Of a DNA stretch of 64,000 bases, positions 51,285 through 59,913 are shown piece by piece. The position numbers and the translations under genes are program-made. How positions within the stretch are numbered: position 1 is the first letter of the stretch; the number at the start of each line of letters is the position of its first letter. The notes beneath the pieces were generated by a model. The model was not told the origin of the DNA and made no database searches. It saw nothing but the letters and a program-made list of their open reading frames with translations. The stretch spans positions 1 to 64,000 of the forward strand of contig JAFPAT010000013.1 in assembly GCA_017425655.1 (NCBI GenBank), in the 5' to 3' direction. This DNA is from Rikenellaceae bacterium (GTDB taxonomy: Bacteria; Bacteroidota; Bacteroidia; Bacteroidales; Rikenellaceae).

Positions 51285-51319
51285 TGTGAATTGTGAATTG
51301 TGAATTGTGAATTGTGAAT
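51285..51319 (-). repeat. Five-unit ATTCACA heptamer array after rlmH
   Basis: Five perfect TGTGAAT units on the plus strand (ATTCACA in the direction of rlmH) start 4 bases after the rlmH stop codon. Same unit, copy number and gene-relative orientation as the array after gcvP. Confidence 0.92.
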
Positions 51320-51323
51320 CTCT

Positions 51324-51797
51324 CTACTCGTGATGGTAGGGCTCGTTGTTGAGGATCGTGAAGGCGCGGTAGATCTGCTCGGTAAAAATCGCACGCACGA
51401 TCTGGTGCGAGAAGGTCATTTCGGAGAGTGAAAGCGAGAAGTTGCCACGCGCATATATCTCCTCGGAAAATCCGTAGGGCCCGCCAATCACAAAGCACAG
51501 ACGTTTCAGTCCGCTATTCATTCGTTTCTGCATCCAAAAGGCGAAATCGACCGAGCGCATCTGCTTGCCGCGTTCATCCATCAAAACTACATAGTCGCTC
51601 TCGGTGAGCAGTCGCATAATCGCCTCGCCCTCGGCTTTTTTCTGCTGTGCGAAGCTCATATTGCGCGTATTGCGCACATCGGGCACAATCGTAATGCCGA
51701 AACGCACGTAGTTTGAGATGCGCTTCTGATACATCTCAACCAGCGCGGCTACCTGTGGCGAGTCGGTCTTGCCGACAACGATCAATTCAACATTCAT
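51324..51797 (-). CDS. rlmH: 23S rRNA (pseudouridine1915-N3)-methyltransferase RlmH
   Basis: A SPOUT-class methyltransferase acting on assembled ribosomes, 157 residues, full length. I start it at MNVELIVVGKT; an earlier ATG would overlap the upstream gene. The knotted SAM site is seen in FVIGGPYGFSEEIY, and the C-terminal LSEMTFSHQIVRAIFTEQIY followed by RAF and NNEPYHHE is the family signature. It follows a GH2-like gene by 11 bases on the same strand, so the two are probably co-transcribed. Confidence 0.96.
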   Translation of the reverse strand: MNVELIVVGKTDSPQVAALVEMYQKRISNYVRFGITIVPDVRNTRNMSFAQQKKAEGEAIMRLLTESDYVVLMDERGKQMRSVDFAFWMQKRMNSGLKRLCFVIGGPYGFSEEIYARGNFSLSLSEMTFSHQIVRAIFTEQIYRAFTILNNEPYHHE

Positions 51798-51808
51798 CGC
51801 GCGGACAA

Positions 51809-53158
51809 TTATTTCATTTCGGCGGGCAACTGCCAATCGCTGTTCCACTCGCCATCGGCATCGCGATAGACGATCGGACGCTCATCGCCCTGTGCTTTGA
51901 GCCATTGATAAGCCTTATACATATTGTATCCATTGCCCGAATTGCCACCGAGCGACCAGGCGATGATGCAGGTGCGATTGCGGTTGCGCAGATACATACG
52001 ACGTACGCGATCAACATACTCATTCACCAACTTCGGATCGTTAGTCGGAGTGCCGCCAATGGTGCGCTGGTCGCGGCCGCGCTCGACATTGAGGTTGGCC
52101 TGATCAACCACAAACAGACCCACCTGCTCACACTGATTGTAGAACCAATAGGGTTGCGGATTATCAACGTAGATCGTATTCACGCCACGAGTCTTCAATG
52201 CCTTTAAGTCTTTGAGTGTTAGTGCGCGGCTCTTTTCGGCGTTGTAACGTGCACCCTTGATTTTGAACTCTTTGCCATTGCGTAACAGACGTTCGCCATC
52301 GAAACGTGTGTCGCCAAAGCAGAGTTTAATGGGGATGTAATCGGTCATCATCTGACCGAGTTTGCTGTACATTGTGAGCTTGTAGAGGTGAGGTGTTTTC
52401 TGCGACCAAAGCCACTGATTTGTCTTGTAGATCGGCATACGGAAACGGACCGTATCGACACTGCGACCCTCGATCGAACACTCACGCATATTGTAGTCTT
52501 GGAGCTTGCCGGCGGGATCGGTTAGGTCATAGCCAACCTCCATAGTCTCGGTGTAGTTGTGCGAATTACCTGCGATGATATTCAATTCAAGCCAACCAAA
52601 AGTGCGGGTCGAGTCGGGCTCGAAACGAACGTCGTAATCATAGATTCGCAATTTGGGCTGTGAATAGATGTAGCTATTCTCGAATTGCGCACGTGCGTTG
52701 GCGTTGAGCGACGACGAGAGCAGAGGCTCACCCGAAGTTTCGACTTCGATTACGATACCATTCTGTCCGTGATTTACAAAGGGCGAAATGTAGAACTCCA
52801 TCGGAGTACGAGTATCGGTCGAACGACCAATAAGCGAGTCATTTACATAGACTGAATATGCGCCGTGCGGATTCTCGATATGCAGATACATATCTCGGTT
52901 ATTCCAAATTTGAGGAACTTCGAGTACCTGACCGACACTCTGCACCGTAGCGGTACGGGTCAGCGCAACGGGCGCGAAGGTGATATATTGCTGAACATTT
53001 TCGCGATTATCCTCGTTCGCGTTGCGACGTGTGTCGAAACTCATAATTTCGGAGCGAGCGGGTGCCGCTCCGTGGCTGATTTCGGAAGATTGTGCGACGG
53101 CATTGAAAGCGAAAGTTACAGCCGCGAATGCTAATATTGCAAAGTGTTTCATTTTCAT
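51809..53158 (-). CDS. Degenerate glycoside-hydrolase family 2-like secreted protein
   Basis: A 449-residue secreted protein (signal peptide cut near AVAQ) with the front of a GH2 beta-galactosidase: a sugar-binding jelly-roll (about 40-150, MYLHIENPHGAYSVYVNDSL), an Ig-like domain (about 160-290) and the first part of a TIM barrel (KEFKIKGARYN onward). The acid/base motif should read SLGNESG but is SLGGNSG (Asn406 replaces Glu), and the chain ends about 43 residues later, before the nucleophile. It should not be an active glycosidase; a binding role is possible. The ATG at 53158 lies about 40 bases after the predicted transcription start, and an upstream ATG at 53227 lies before it. Confidence 0.82.
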   Translation of the reverse strand: MKMKHFAILAFAAVTFAFNAVAQSSEISHGAAPARSEIMSFDTRRNANEDNRENVQQYITFAPVALTRTATVQSVGQVLEVPQIWNNRDMYLHIENPHGAYSVYVNDSLIGRSTDTRTPMEFYISPFVNHGQNGIVIEVETSGEPLLSSSLNANARAQFENSYIYSQPKLRIYDYDVRFEPDSTRTFGWLELNIIAGNSHNYTETMEVGYDLTDPAGKLQDYNMRECSIEGRSVDTVRFRMPIYKTNQWLWSQKTPHLYKLTMYSKLGQMMTDYIPIKLCFGDTRFDGERLLRNGKEFKIKGARYNAEKSRALTLKDLKALKTRGVNTIYVDNPQPYWFYNQCEQVGLFVVDQANLNVERGRDQRTIGGTPTNDPKLVNEYVDRVRRMYLRNRNRTCIIAWSLGGNSGNGYNMYKAYQWLKAQGDERPIVYRDADGEWNSDWQLPAEMK

Positions 53159-53204
53159 TGAGTTGAGTGATGTCGCTTGATGCGAGCTAATAAAAATTTT
53201 CGTA

Positions 53205-53235
53205 CAAATGTAAATTTTTTTTATCACTCGTGCAA
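53205..53235 (-). promoter_or_regulatory. Promoter of the GH2-like/rlmH operon
   Basis: On the minus strand, -33 TTG (53235-53233), a 20-base spacer and -7 TACATTTG (53212-53205). Confidence 0.72.
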
Positions 53236-53263
53236 CATTTCGGCCCTCTCGAACGTCTATATA

Positions 53264-53294
53264 TTGTAAGAGCGATAAAAAAGTGCTATCTTTG
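53264..53294 (+). promoter_or_regulatory. Promoter of the orphan lipoprotein gene
   Basis: -33 TTG (53264-53266), a 20-base spacer and -7 TATCTTTG (53287-53294). It is divergent from the GH2-like promoter, with 28 bases between the two -33 elements. Confidence 0.72.
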
Positions 53295-53346
53295 GCGCGT
53301 TAAATTGCACTATTTGAAAGAGATATTAACAATTAATAGATTAAAA

Positions 53347-54342
53347 ATGAAGAAGTTGAAATTTTTATTGGCCGCAATGATGTTGCCTTTGGCATTGACC
53401 TCGTGCTGGCCTGAACCGAATGGTGGAACGAGTAGCCCCGTTTATGTAGGTTTGAGCATCTACAATACCGCTGTTGTTCAATCGACACACGCACTCGACC
53501 CTGTTAATGTAGCATTCCGTTTGAATACTCTTTTGAGCGACAAGCAGGCACAGCAGGTAGAGTCGATCCACGACGTGCTTACTCCTGCAGATGCTAACGA
53601 GAAGAAATTCCTCTTCGGCGAGCTGACTATGATTGAGGAGAACTACATGAATGTTGCGGGCGACTATCGAATCACCTTTGACGATGATAAGGGTCAGTCG
53701 GATCGTGCTCGTCGTGGTGCATTTATCATCTCGACCGGCAATAAACTCCTCACCGAGATTGTTGATAGCCAGGACGCTTGGATCATCAGCACCGATGAGA
53801 ATGCCCTTCCGAGCTATCTTATAGCATCAACCAGCGAGAGCCTTTCGGTTGAAGGCTGGGCTTCGTATGAGATTTCGGCACAGTCGGCACAGGACAATCA
53901 GATTACTTATGTAGCTTCTTTTAGCGACTATAAGTGTGGCTCGAATCTCGGCGTTTATAAGTCGTCGTTGATGGGTCAGTATTCGATCACGCCGAATGTG
54001 CGTGCTGACAAACTCTTGACAATGGCCGAGGCTCGCAAGGCAGAGTATCGATTCTCTATTGCAATCTCTGGTCCTACCTTCGCAGCTTTGGATGGCGTAA
54101 ATCAGACTAATCTGACCTATACCACCTCATCGGATGGTTATTGGCGTCCCAACTGCTCGTATTCGAACGGTGTGTCGTATCGCCATTCGGGCGAGGAGTT
54201 TGTATCTTTGGCTGGTAATTATGACAAAGAGGCCTTCCCCTCGTCGTTTGTTACCGTTAAGTTCTCGACTGTTACAACTGCAGATTGTAGCAAGGTTAGT
54301 GCTACGATCAACTACAATGGCGAAACTTACAATTTGATCTAA
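53347..54342 (+). CDS. Lipoprotein of unknown function
   Basis: A 331-residue lipoprotein (lipobox ALTSC, Cys20) that I do not recognise. I use the ATG at MKKLKFLLAAMM because the 39 codons before it include the promoter. The mature protein is beta-rich without repeats: Ser/Thr-heavy strands, a central charged part (NVAGDYRITFDDDKGQSDRA) and an aromatic C-terminal region (SSDGYWRPNCSYSNGVSYRH). No catalytic motif is visible. It is monocistronic, with a strong promoter and terminator, so it is probably a real, independently regulated gene, perhaps limited to the genus. Confidence 0.72.
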   Translation: MKKLKFLLAAMMLPLALTSCWPEPNGGTSSPVYVGLSIYNTAVVQSTHALDPVNVAFRLNTLLSDKQAQQVESIHDVLTPADANEKKFLFGELTMIEENYMNVAGDYRITFDDDKGQSDRARRGAFIISTGNKLLTEIVDSQDAWIISTDENALPSYLIASTSESLSVEGWASYEISAQSAQDNQITYVASFSDYKCGSNLGVYKSSLMGQYSITPNVRADKLLTMAEARKAEYRFSIAISGPTFAALDGVNQTNLTYTTSSDGYWRPNCSYSNGVSYRHSGEEFVSLAGNYDKEAFPSSFVTVKFSTVTTADCSKVSATINYNGETYNLI

Positions 54343-54397
54343 TTGTCGATCAATAGGATAAGACATAGACGTTACGTGTTACGTCTGTTCGTCGATG

Positions 54398-54431
54398 AAA
54401 AAGGACCGCAAATTTCTTGCGGTCCTTTTTT
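54398..54431. terminator. Bidirectional terminator between the orphan lipoprotein and DUF4251 genes
   Basis: Perfect 14-bp stem AAAAAGGACCGCAA (54398-54411) / TTGCGGTCCTTTTT (54417-54430) with a 5-base loop. Confidence 0.92.
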
Positions 54432-54540
54432 GTTCGCTACGACTGTGCTTTGGAGAGAGTCGTGGCGACCCGACTGTGCGTTCCGTTGCTTCCGAAATGG
54501 AACGATAGACTATGAATAGACTATGAACATAGTCGGGTAG
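54432..54540. other. Hairpin-rich intergenic stretch
   Basis: GCTACGACT (54436-54444) pairs with AGTCGTGGC (54458-54466). CCCGACT (54469-54475) pairs with AGTCGGG (54531-54537) and encloses CGTTCC (54479-54484) / GGAACG (54499-54504). No reading frame is supported. On the minus strand it would be the 3' end of the DUF4251 transcript. Confidence 0.45.
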
Positions 54541-54620
54541 AGGAAAAGTTAAGGCAGATAATAGAAAGTGTTACGAAAAACTATCGTGTTTTAGTGGAGT
54601 ATAGAATCAGGTGTATAGAA

Positions 54621-55199
54621 TCAATAAATCTGCGAAATATAGCCGCTATACGACACCGTATTGTCCTCCATTGACTCAACTTCGAGAATGGCTGTTCCCG
54701 ATGCCGAATAGATGTTAAGCGTGAAAATATAGTTCGAGCCGCTATACAGCCACGACGAAAAACGTACGACCCAACCGCCATCGGTCTGTACGGTCGTGTA
54801 GTTGCTGACCGAAGGCAGTATGTAGTTGAAAATGACGGGGTAATAGGGTGGGGTAAAGCCCTTTATGAAGGGGATATGGACATCAATGTAATCGGAGCTA
54901 TATACAACCTCAAACGAAGGGTTATTCAGCATATGAAACTGTCCGGCAGGTTGCCGCTGCATCGAGGTTGGATTGAAGATAAAGTTGTGTGATAGAACGA
55001 TCGAATCGATGTGGCGAATGTATTCAGCTGTGCGCTCTTCGCGAGCCTTGATTCGCGCGGCACGGCGTTCGGCGTTCATCTGTTGGCGATGCTCTCGTCG
55101 TTGCTGACGGCTGTCTTCCTGCTGCGCCTCGACCCAGAAAATGGCGATCGACGAGATGGCGGCAGCAATAATTAAAATTATCCAAAAACGTCTGTTCAT
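54621..55199 (-). CDS. DUF4251 domain-containing protein
   Basis: A 192-residue membrane-anchored or secreted protein. I start it at MNRRFWIILIIAA, which opens an N-terminal hydrophobic segment (about 4-20). It is followed by an Arg/Gln/Glu-rich helix (about 24-52), probably a coiled coil, and then the DUF4251 beta domain (NFIFNPTSMQRQPAGQFHML, VHIPFIKGFTPPYY). DUF4251 is common in Bacteroidales and of unknown function. It converges on the orphan lipoprotein gene and shares its terminator. Confidence 0.87.
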   Translation of the reverse strand: MNRRFWIILIIAAAISSIAIFWVEAQQEDSRQQRREHRQQMNAERRAARIKAREERTAEYIRHIDSIVLSHNFIFNPTSMQRQPAGQFHMLNNPSFEVVYSSDYIDVHIPFIKGFTPPYYPVIFNYILPSVSNYTTVQTDGGWVVRFSSWLYSGSNYIFTLNIYSASGTAILEVESMEDNTVSYSGYISQIY

Positions 55200-55370
55200 T
55201 CTTTTTGAAATTTTGGTGGTTTGCAATCTGCTGAAGATGCAAAATCCCTGCCCGAAGTGGCCGCAGACCATATTCAAGCTACATTCATGCCCCATCTGAA
55301 CAGCAATCGAACAAATTGAATGATAATTGAGCGAAATTAATGACTGTGGGGTGAAAAAAGCGGCGAAAGA

Positions 55371-55402
55371 TTGGCTTTTTCAAAATATTTAGTGTAGCTT
55401 TG
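55371..55402 (+). promoter_or_regulatory. Promoter of the methylmalonyl-CoA operon
   Basis: -33 TTG (55371-55373), a 21-base spacer and -7 TAGCTTTG (55395-55402), about 67 bases before the epimerase start. Confidence 0.68.
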
Positions 55403-55468
55403 TATGGGAATTTGTGTAAAAAATTCGCAACCAAAACAATATTAACACTATAACTAAAATTACAAATT

Positions 55469-55879
55469 ATGAAAGTATCTCACATTGAGCACCTTGGCAT
55501 TGCTGTCAAGAGTCTGGAAGAGGCAATTCCCTACTGGGAGAACGTATTGGGTCTGAAATGTTACAACATTGAGGAGGTAGCTGATCAGAAGGTTAAGACC
55601 GCATTCTTTATGGTTGGTCAGACCAAGATCGAGTTGTTGGAGCCCACCTCGGAGGAGAGCACCATCGCAAAGTACATCGAGAAGCGTGGTCAGGGTGTGC
55701 ATCACGTTGCATTCGCAGTTGAGGGCATCGAGGACGCATTGGCAGACGCAACCGAGAAGGGCGTTCAGTTGATCGACAAGGCTCCCCGCAAGGGCGCAGA
55801 GGGTTTGAGCATCGCATTCTTGCACCCGAAGTCGACCATGGGCGTATTGACCGAGCTGTGCGAGGACAAGAATAAATAA
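55469..55879 (+). CDS. mce: Methylmalonyl-CoA epimerase
   Basis: Interconverts the R and S forms of methylmalonyl-CoA on the succinate-to-propionate route. The 136-residue vicinal-oxygen-chelate-fold enzyme has metal ligands in [11 protein letters not shown] (His8), [11 protein letters not shown] and GVLTELCE. It is the first gene of a five-gene operon with the Na+-pumping methylmalonyl-CoA decarboxylase, which uses the isomer that it makes. Full length for the family. Confidence 0.95.
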   Translation: MKVSHIEHLGIAVKSLEEAIPYWENVLGLKCYNIEEVADQKVKTAFFMVGQTKIELLEPTSEESTIAKYIEKRGQGVHHVAFAVEGIEDALADATEKGVQLIDKAPRKGAEGLSIAFLHPKSTMGVLTELCEDKNK

Positions 55880-55915
55880 ACCACACCGCAAAAAAATCAA
55901 TTCATTAAAATAACT

Positions 55916-57481
55916 ATGAGCGAAATTCAGAAGAAAATTCAGAAGCTTGTCGAGAACCGCGAAACTGCGAAACTCGGCGGTGGTGAGAAGAGAATCGAGG
56001 CCCAGCACGCAAAGGGCAAGTACACTGCTCGTGAGCGTATCGCTATGTTCTTGGACGAGGGTAGCTTCGAGGAGTTCGATATGTTCGTAACACATCGTTG
56101 CTACGACTTCGGTATGGATAAGAGCCACACCTTCGGTGATGGCGTTGTAACCGGTTATGGTACCGTTGATGGTCGTCTGGTTTATGTATTTGCACAGGAC
56201 TTCACCGTAACAGCAGGTTCGTTGTCGATCTCGCTGGCAGACAAGATCTGCAAGGTGATGGATATGGCAATGCGCAACGGCGCACCCTGCATCGGTTTGA
56301 ATGACTCGGGTGGTGCTCGTATTCAGGAGGGTATCAACGCTCTGGCAGGTTACGCTAACATCTTCCAGCGTAACGTAATGGCTTCGGGTGTTATCCCCCA
56401 GATCTCGGCTATCTTTGGTCCTTGCGCAGGTGGTGCAGTTTATTCGCCCGCACTGACCGACTTTATCATCATGAAGAAGGAGACTTCGAATATGTTCTTG
56501 ACCGGCCCGAAGGTTGTTAAGACCGTAACCGGTGAGGATGTAACCCAGGAGCAGTTGGGTGGTGCAATGATGCACGCATCGAAGTCGGGTGTAGCTCACT
56601 TCGCGGTTGATACCGAGGAGGAGGGTATTGCAATCATCCGCAAACTTCTCTCGTATATGCCCCAGAACAATATGGAGGATACTCCGTTGCAGGTTTGCAC
56701 CGACAGCATCACCCGTTTGGAGGAGTCGCTCAATGAGATCATTCCCGACAACCCCAACAAGCCCTACGATATGTACGAGGTTATCCGCGCTATCGTTGAT
56801 AATGGCGAGTTCTTGGAGTCGCAGGAGTTGTACGCTCGTAACATCATCACCTGCTTCGCTCGTTTCAACGGTCAGAGTGTAGGTATCATCGCTAACCAGC
56901 CCAAGTTTATGGCAGGTGTATTGGACATCAACGCAAGCCGCAAGGCAGCTCGTTTCGTACGTTTCTGCGACGCGTTCAATATTCCTTTGGTTACTTTGGT
57001 TGACGTTCCGGGCTTCCTGCCTGGTACTACCCAGGAGTACGGTGGCGTTATTTCGCACGGTGCGAAGCTGTTGTTCGCATACTGCGAGGCTACTGTTCCC
57101 AAGGTTACCGTTACTCTGCGTAAGGCATACGGTGGCGCATATATCGTAATGTCGTCGAAGCACATCCGTGGCGATATCAACTACGCTTGGCCTACCGCCG
57201 AGATCGCAGTAATGGGTGCTAGCGGTGCTGTTGAGGTATTGCAGGCAAAGGGCTTGAAGGAGCTGGCCGACAAACCCGAGGAGCGCGCAGCATTCGTTGC
57301 AGAGAAGGAGAAGGAGTACAACGACAAGTTCTCGAACCCCTACAACGCAGCTCGCTACGGTTATATCGACGATGTTATCGAGCCGCGTAACACTCGCTTC
57401 CGCATCATTCGCGCGTTGCAGTCGCTTGCAACCAAGCGTTTGCAGAATCCCGCAAAGAAACACTCGAACATTCCTTTGTAA
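55916..57481 (+). CDS. mmdA: Methylmalonyl-CoA decarboxylase carboxyltransferase (alpha) subunit
   Basis: The biotin-dependent carboxyltransferase that removes the carboxyl group from methylmalonyl-CoA, giving propionyl-CoA and carboxybiotin. The 521-residue chain has two crotonase-fold halves; the acyl-CoA region [20 protein letters not shown] and the carboxybiotin region [18 protein letters not shown] are clear. The family overlaps propionyl-CoA carboxylase beta subunits, but the membrane beta subunit and OadG-like subunit downstream identify it as part of the decarboxylase. Confidence 0.95.
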   Translation: MSEIQKKIQKLVENRETAKLGGGEKRIEAQHAKGKYTARERIAMFLDEGSFEEFDMFVTHRCYDFGMDKSHTFGDGVVTGYGTVDGRLVYVFAQDFTVTAGSLSISLADKICKVMDMAMRNGAPCIGLNDSGGARIQEGINALAGYANIFQRNVMASGVIPQISAIFGPCAGGAVYSPALTDFIIMKKETSNMFLTGPKVVKTVTGEDVTQEQLGGAMMHASKSGVAHFAVDTEEEGIAIIRKLLSYMPQNNMEDTPLQVCTDSITRLEESLNEIIPDNPNKPYDMYEVIRAIVDNGEFLESQELYARNIITCFARFNGQSVGIIANQPKFMAGVLDINASRKAARFVRFCDAFNIPLVTLVDVPGFLPGTTQEYGGVISHGAKLLFAYCEATVPKVTVTLRKAYGGAYIVMSSKHIRGDINYAWPTAEIAVMGASGAVEVLQAKGLKELADKPEERAAFVAEKEKEYNDKFSNPYNAARYGYIDDVIEPRNTRFRIIRALQSLATKRLQNPAKKHSNIPL

Positions 57482-57495
57482 AAAACTGACGTATT

Positions 57496-57822
57496 ATGAT
57501 GTTTTTAGCAGTAGATTGGCCGAGCATCTTGTCATTTTCGCTGGTAGGTTTCCTGCTTGTGGTAGTGATGCTGATCCTGTTGGTCTTCATTATGAAGGCT
57601 ATGGGTGCTGCATTCGTATCGCACAAGAAGGCCCAGCCGGTCGAGACTCACGAGCTGCGTGAGGAGGAGATCGCCGCAATTGCGACGGCTCTGAAACTCT
57701 ACAAGAGCTCGCGCCACGACAAGGAGTCGGAAGTTATCACCATTCTCAAAATCAAACGTGCATACTCGCCTTGGAACTCAAAGATTCACGGCTTGACTCA
57801 AATGCCCGATTACAGAAAATAA
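57496..57822 (+). CDS. OadG-like membrane subunit of the decarboxylase
   Basis: A 108-residue single-pass membrane protein with a TM segment at about 12-35, rich in Leu and Val (FSLVGFLLVVVMLILLVFIM), then a cytoplasmic domain (EEEIAAIATALKLYKSSRHD). It holds the carboxyltransferase to the Na+-pumping beta subunit and is needed for complex stability. It corresponds to the delta subunit of methylmalonyl-CoA decarboxylase or gamma of oxaloacetate decarboxylase. Spacing of 14-16 bases on each side supports one transcript. Confidence 0.88.
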   Translation: MMFLAVDWPSILSFSLVGFLLVVVMLILLVFIMKAMGAAFVSHKKAQPVETHELREEEIAAIATALKLYKSSRHDKESEVITILKIKRAYSPWNSKIHGLTQMPDYRK

Positions 57823-57838
57823 ACTTTGATAAACAGCA

Positions 57839-58303
57839 ATGAAAGATTACAAACTGAAAATAAACGGACACGAATACAACGTAACAATTAACGCTGTAAA
57901 TGATGCCTCGACCGAGGCAAAGGTCGTTGTAAACGGTGTAAATTACGATGTAGAGATCGTTGGCGGTACTGCTGCGGCTGCAAAGAAACCCCAGGTAGTA
58001 TCGGCTCCCAAGGCATTGGGTCTGTCGGTAACTCCGACCAACGCACCCGCTTCGGCTCCTGCTCGTACGGCAGCGGCAGCGGCTGGCGCAGGTTTCAAGG
58101 TTACTTGCCCGCTGCCCGGTACTGTTATCGCCCTGAAAGTTAAGGAGGGTGATACCGTAAGCGCAGGCCAGACGGTAGCTATCTTGGAGGCTATGAAGAT
58201 GGAGAACAATATCGACGCTGGTAAGGGCGGTGTTGTTAAGCAGATTCTGGCACAGGCAGGCGCAACCGTTATGGAGGGTGATGTATTAATGGTTATCGAG
58301 TAA
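57839..58303 (+). CDS. mmdC: Biotin carrier subunit of methylmalonyl-CoA decarboxylase
   Basis: A 154-residue biotin carrier. An N-terminal beta domain (1-44), an Ala/Pro-rich flexible arm (about 45-84) and a biotinyl domain with the EAMKM motif (biotinylated Lys120). It shuttles the carboxyl group from MmdA to the membrane subunit. Its stop codon overlaps the strong Shine-Dalgarno sequence of the next gene, which suggests translational coupling. Confidence 0.95.
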   Translation: MKDYKLKINGHEYNVTINAVNDASTEAKVVVNGVNYDVEIVGGTAAAAKKPQVVSAPKALGLSVTPTNAPASAPARTAAAAAGAGFKVTCPLPGTVIALKVKEGDTVSAGQTVAILEAMKMENNIDAGKGGVVKQILAQAGATVMEGDVLMVIE

Positions 58304-58309
58304 GGAGGT
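58302..58309 (+). promoter_or_regulatory. Strong Shine-Dalgarno before mmdB
   Basis: AAGGAGGT overlaps the mmdC stop codon and lies 6 bases before ATG 58316. Such a perfect site is rare in this window and decides the start over a GTG one codon earlier. Confidence 0.75.
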
Positions 58310-58315
58310 TAGGTG

Positions 58316-59509
58316 ATGATTAATTTCCTTTCAGCTAACATTTTGGACAGCTTGGTGAACTTCGTCGGTCAGATGGGTTTCACGGTAGGCAACTGGGGCA
58401 ACTATGTAATGATTGCCGTATCGTTCCTGCTGATGTACTTGGCGATCGTTAAGAAGTATGAGCCGATGTTGATGTTGACCATCGCATTCGGTATGTTGCT
58501 CACCAACCTTCCGGGTGCGAATATGTTCCACTCGGAGCTGTTCGCAGGCGGCCACGTTCACTGGGATATCTTTGTGAATAATGCCGGTCTGCTTGACTAC
58601 CTCTATTTGGGTGTTAAGTTGGGTATCTATCCCTGCTTGATCTTCCTCGGCGTAGGTGCAATGACCGACTTCGGTCCGCTGATCGCTAACCCCAAGAGCT
58701 TCCTGCTTGGTGCAGCAGCACAGGTAGGTATCTTCTTGACCTTCATCGGTGCTTCGGCTCTGGGCTTCAATGAGGCACAGGCTGCTTCGATCGGTATTAT
58801 CGGTGGTGCTGACGGCCCGACCGCTATCTACCTGACCTCGAAGTTGGCTCCCGAGTTGCTCGGTCCTATCGCCGTTGCAGCATACTCGTATATGGCGTTG
58901 GTTCCCGTGATCCAGCCTCCCATTATGCGACTGCTGACTACCGAGAGCGAGCGCAAGATTCGTATGACTCAGTTGCGTCCCGTATCGAAGAAGGAGAAGA
59001 TCATCTTCCCGATCATTATCACTGTTGTCGTAACTCTGTTGTTGCCCAGCGCAGCGCCTCTGATTGGTTGCTTGATGTTCGGTAACTTGATGAAGGAGTG
59101 TGGTGTTGTTGAGCGTTTGAGCAAGACTGTTCAGAACGAGTTGATGAACATCGTCGTTATCTTCTTGGGTATCACTGTAGGTGCAACTGCAACCGCAGAG
59201 GCGTTTATCAACTGGCAGACTTTGGGTATCCTGGTAATGGGTATCGTAGCGTTTGCTTGCGGTTCGGCAGGTGGTGTTCTGCTGGCTAAACTTATGAACT
59301 TGTTCATTAAGGATCCCAACAAGAAGATCAACCCGCTGATCGGTTCGGCAGGTGTATCGGCAGTGCCTATGGCAGCACGCGTATCGCAGGACGAGGGTCG
59401 CAAGTACGATCCTTCGAACTTCCTGCTGATGCACGCTATGGGTCCCAATGTTGCAGGTGTTGTAGGTTCGGCAGTTGCAGCAGGTATCCTGTTGGCATTC
59501 TTCGGTTAA
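58316..59509 (+). CDS. mmdB: Na+-translocating decarboxylase beta subunit
   Basis: The integral-membrane subunit that decarboxylates carboxybiotin and exports Na+, so that propionate formation builds a sodium gradient. The 397-residue protein has about nine to eleven membrane segments and the family signature [20 protein letters not shown] around the Na+-binding site. The C-terminal half has [13 protein letters not shown] and [20 protein letters not shown]. It is the last gene of the operon and is followed by a terminator. Confidence 0.96.
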   Translation: MINFLSANILDSLVNFVGQMGFTVGNWGNYVMIAVSFLLMYLAIVKKYEPMLMLTIAFGMLLTNLPGANMFHSELFAGGHVHWDIFVNNAGLLDYLYLGVKLGIYPCLIFLGVGAMTDFGPLIANPKSFLLGAAAQVGIFLTFIGASALGFNEAQAASIGIIGGADGPTAIYLTSKLAPELLGPIAVAAYSYMALVPVIQPPIMRLLTTESERKIRMTQLRPVSKKEKIIFPIIITVVVTLLLPSAAPLIGCLMFGNLMKECGVVERLSKTVQNELMNIVVIFLGITVGATATAEAFINWQTLGILVMGIVAFACGSAGGVLLAKLMNLFIKDPNKKINPLIGSAGVSAVPMAARVSQDEGRKYDPSNFLLMHAMGPNVAGVVGSAVAAGILLAFFG

Positions 59510-59538
59510 TCCGATCGAATCATACATTTTTAGAAAAG

Positions 59539-59571
59539 GTCGCACTCCTGCAAAGGGGTGCGGCTTTTTTT
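59539..59571 (+). terminator. Terminator of the methylmalonyl-CoA operon
   Basis: GTCGCACTCCT (59539-59549) pairs with AGGGGTGCGGC (59554-59564), with two G-T pairs, followed by seven T residues. Confidence 0.85.
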
Positions 59572-59745
59572 GCTCTGAATCGCCCGTTAATCTCGAATGG
59601 CGAATCTTCAGCCTCTCACACATCCGACCCCCTGTCGAGTGTGAAATTATAGTGCGTCAAAATGGCTAAAAATGGGCGCTGCGGCGATAATTTCGTACGA
59701 AAAAAGAGATAAAGCTCTCGCGCGATGAAAAAAACGCATAAAATG
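59572..59745. other. Intergenic region before the gyrA promoter
   Basis: About 175 bases without a gene. A TCACAC/GTGTGA pairing at about 59617-59643 is the only structure noticed. Confidence 0.4.
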
Positions 59746-59776
59746 TTGGTTATTTGCGAAATAAATCGTACTTTTA
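59746..59776 (+). promoter_or_regulatory. Promoter of gyrA
   Basis: -33 TTG (59746-59748), a 20-base spacer and -7 TACTTTTA (59769-59776), differing from consensus in the last base. The leader is about 130 bases. Confidence 0.55.
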
Positions 59777-59799
59777 CACGTTAAAATAGAAGAAGCTGA

Positions 59800-59889
59800 A
59801 TGGGGTTGCCAAGCTGGTGGCGAGCGATGAATGGAAGAGAATTCATAAATAGAGATCCAAACCGATTGCGGAACGTCGTAAATGGCTGA
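59800..59889 (+). CDS. Possible 29-residue leader peptide upstream of gyrA
   Basis: An ATG about 17 bases after the predicted transcription start opens a 29-codon frame (MGLPSWWRAMNGREF to NGREF-INRDPNRLRNVVNG region) that stops 24 bases before gyrA. It is Arg/Asn-rich with a Trp pair. No Shine-Dalgarno is present. It may be a regulatory upstream frame or chance; only comparison with relatives can tell. Confidence 0.25.
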   Translation: MGLPSWWRAMNGREFINRDPNRLRNVVNG

Positions 59890-59913
59890 CCCCTAACCAA
59901 CTAATAAGAAATT

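Noticed and set aside
53230..53346. Longer start for the orphan lipoprotein
   Set aside because: The added codons include the predicted promoter and would place the signal peptide 40 residues inside the protein.
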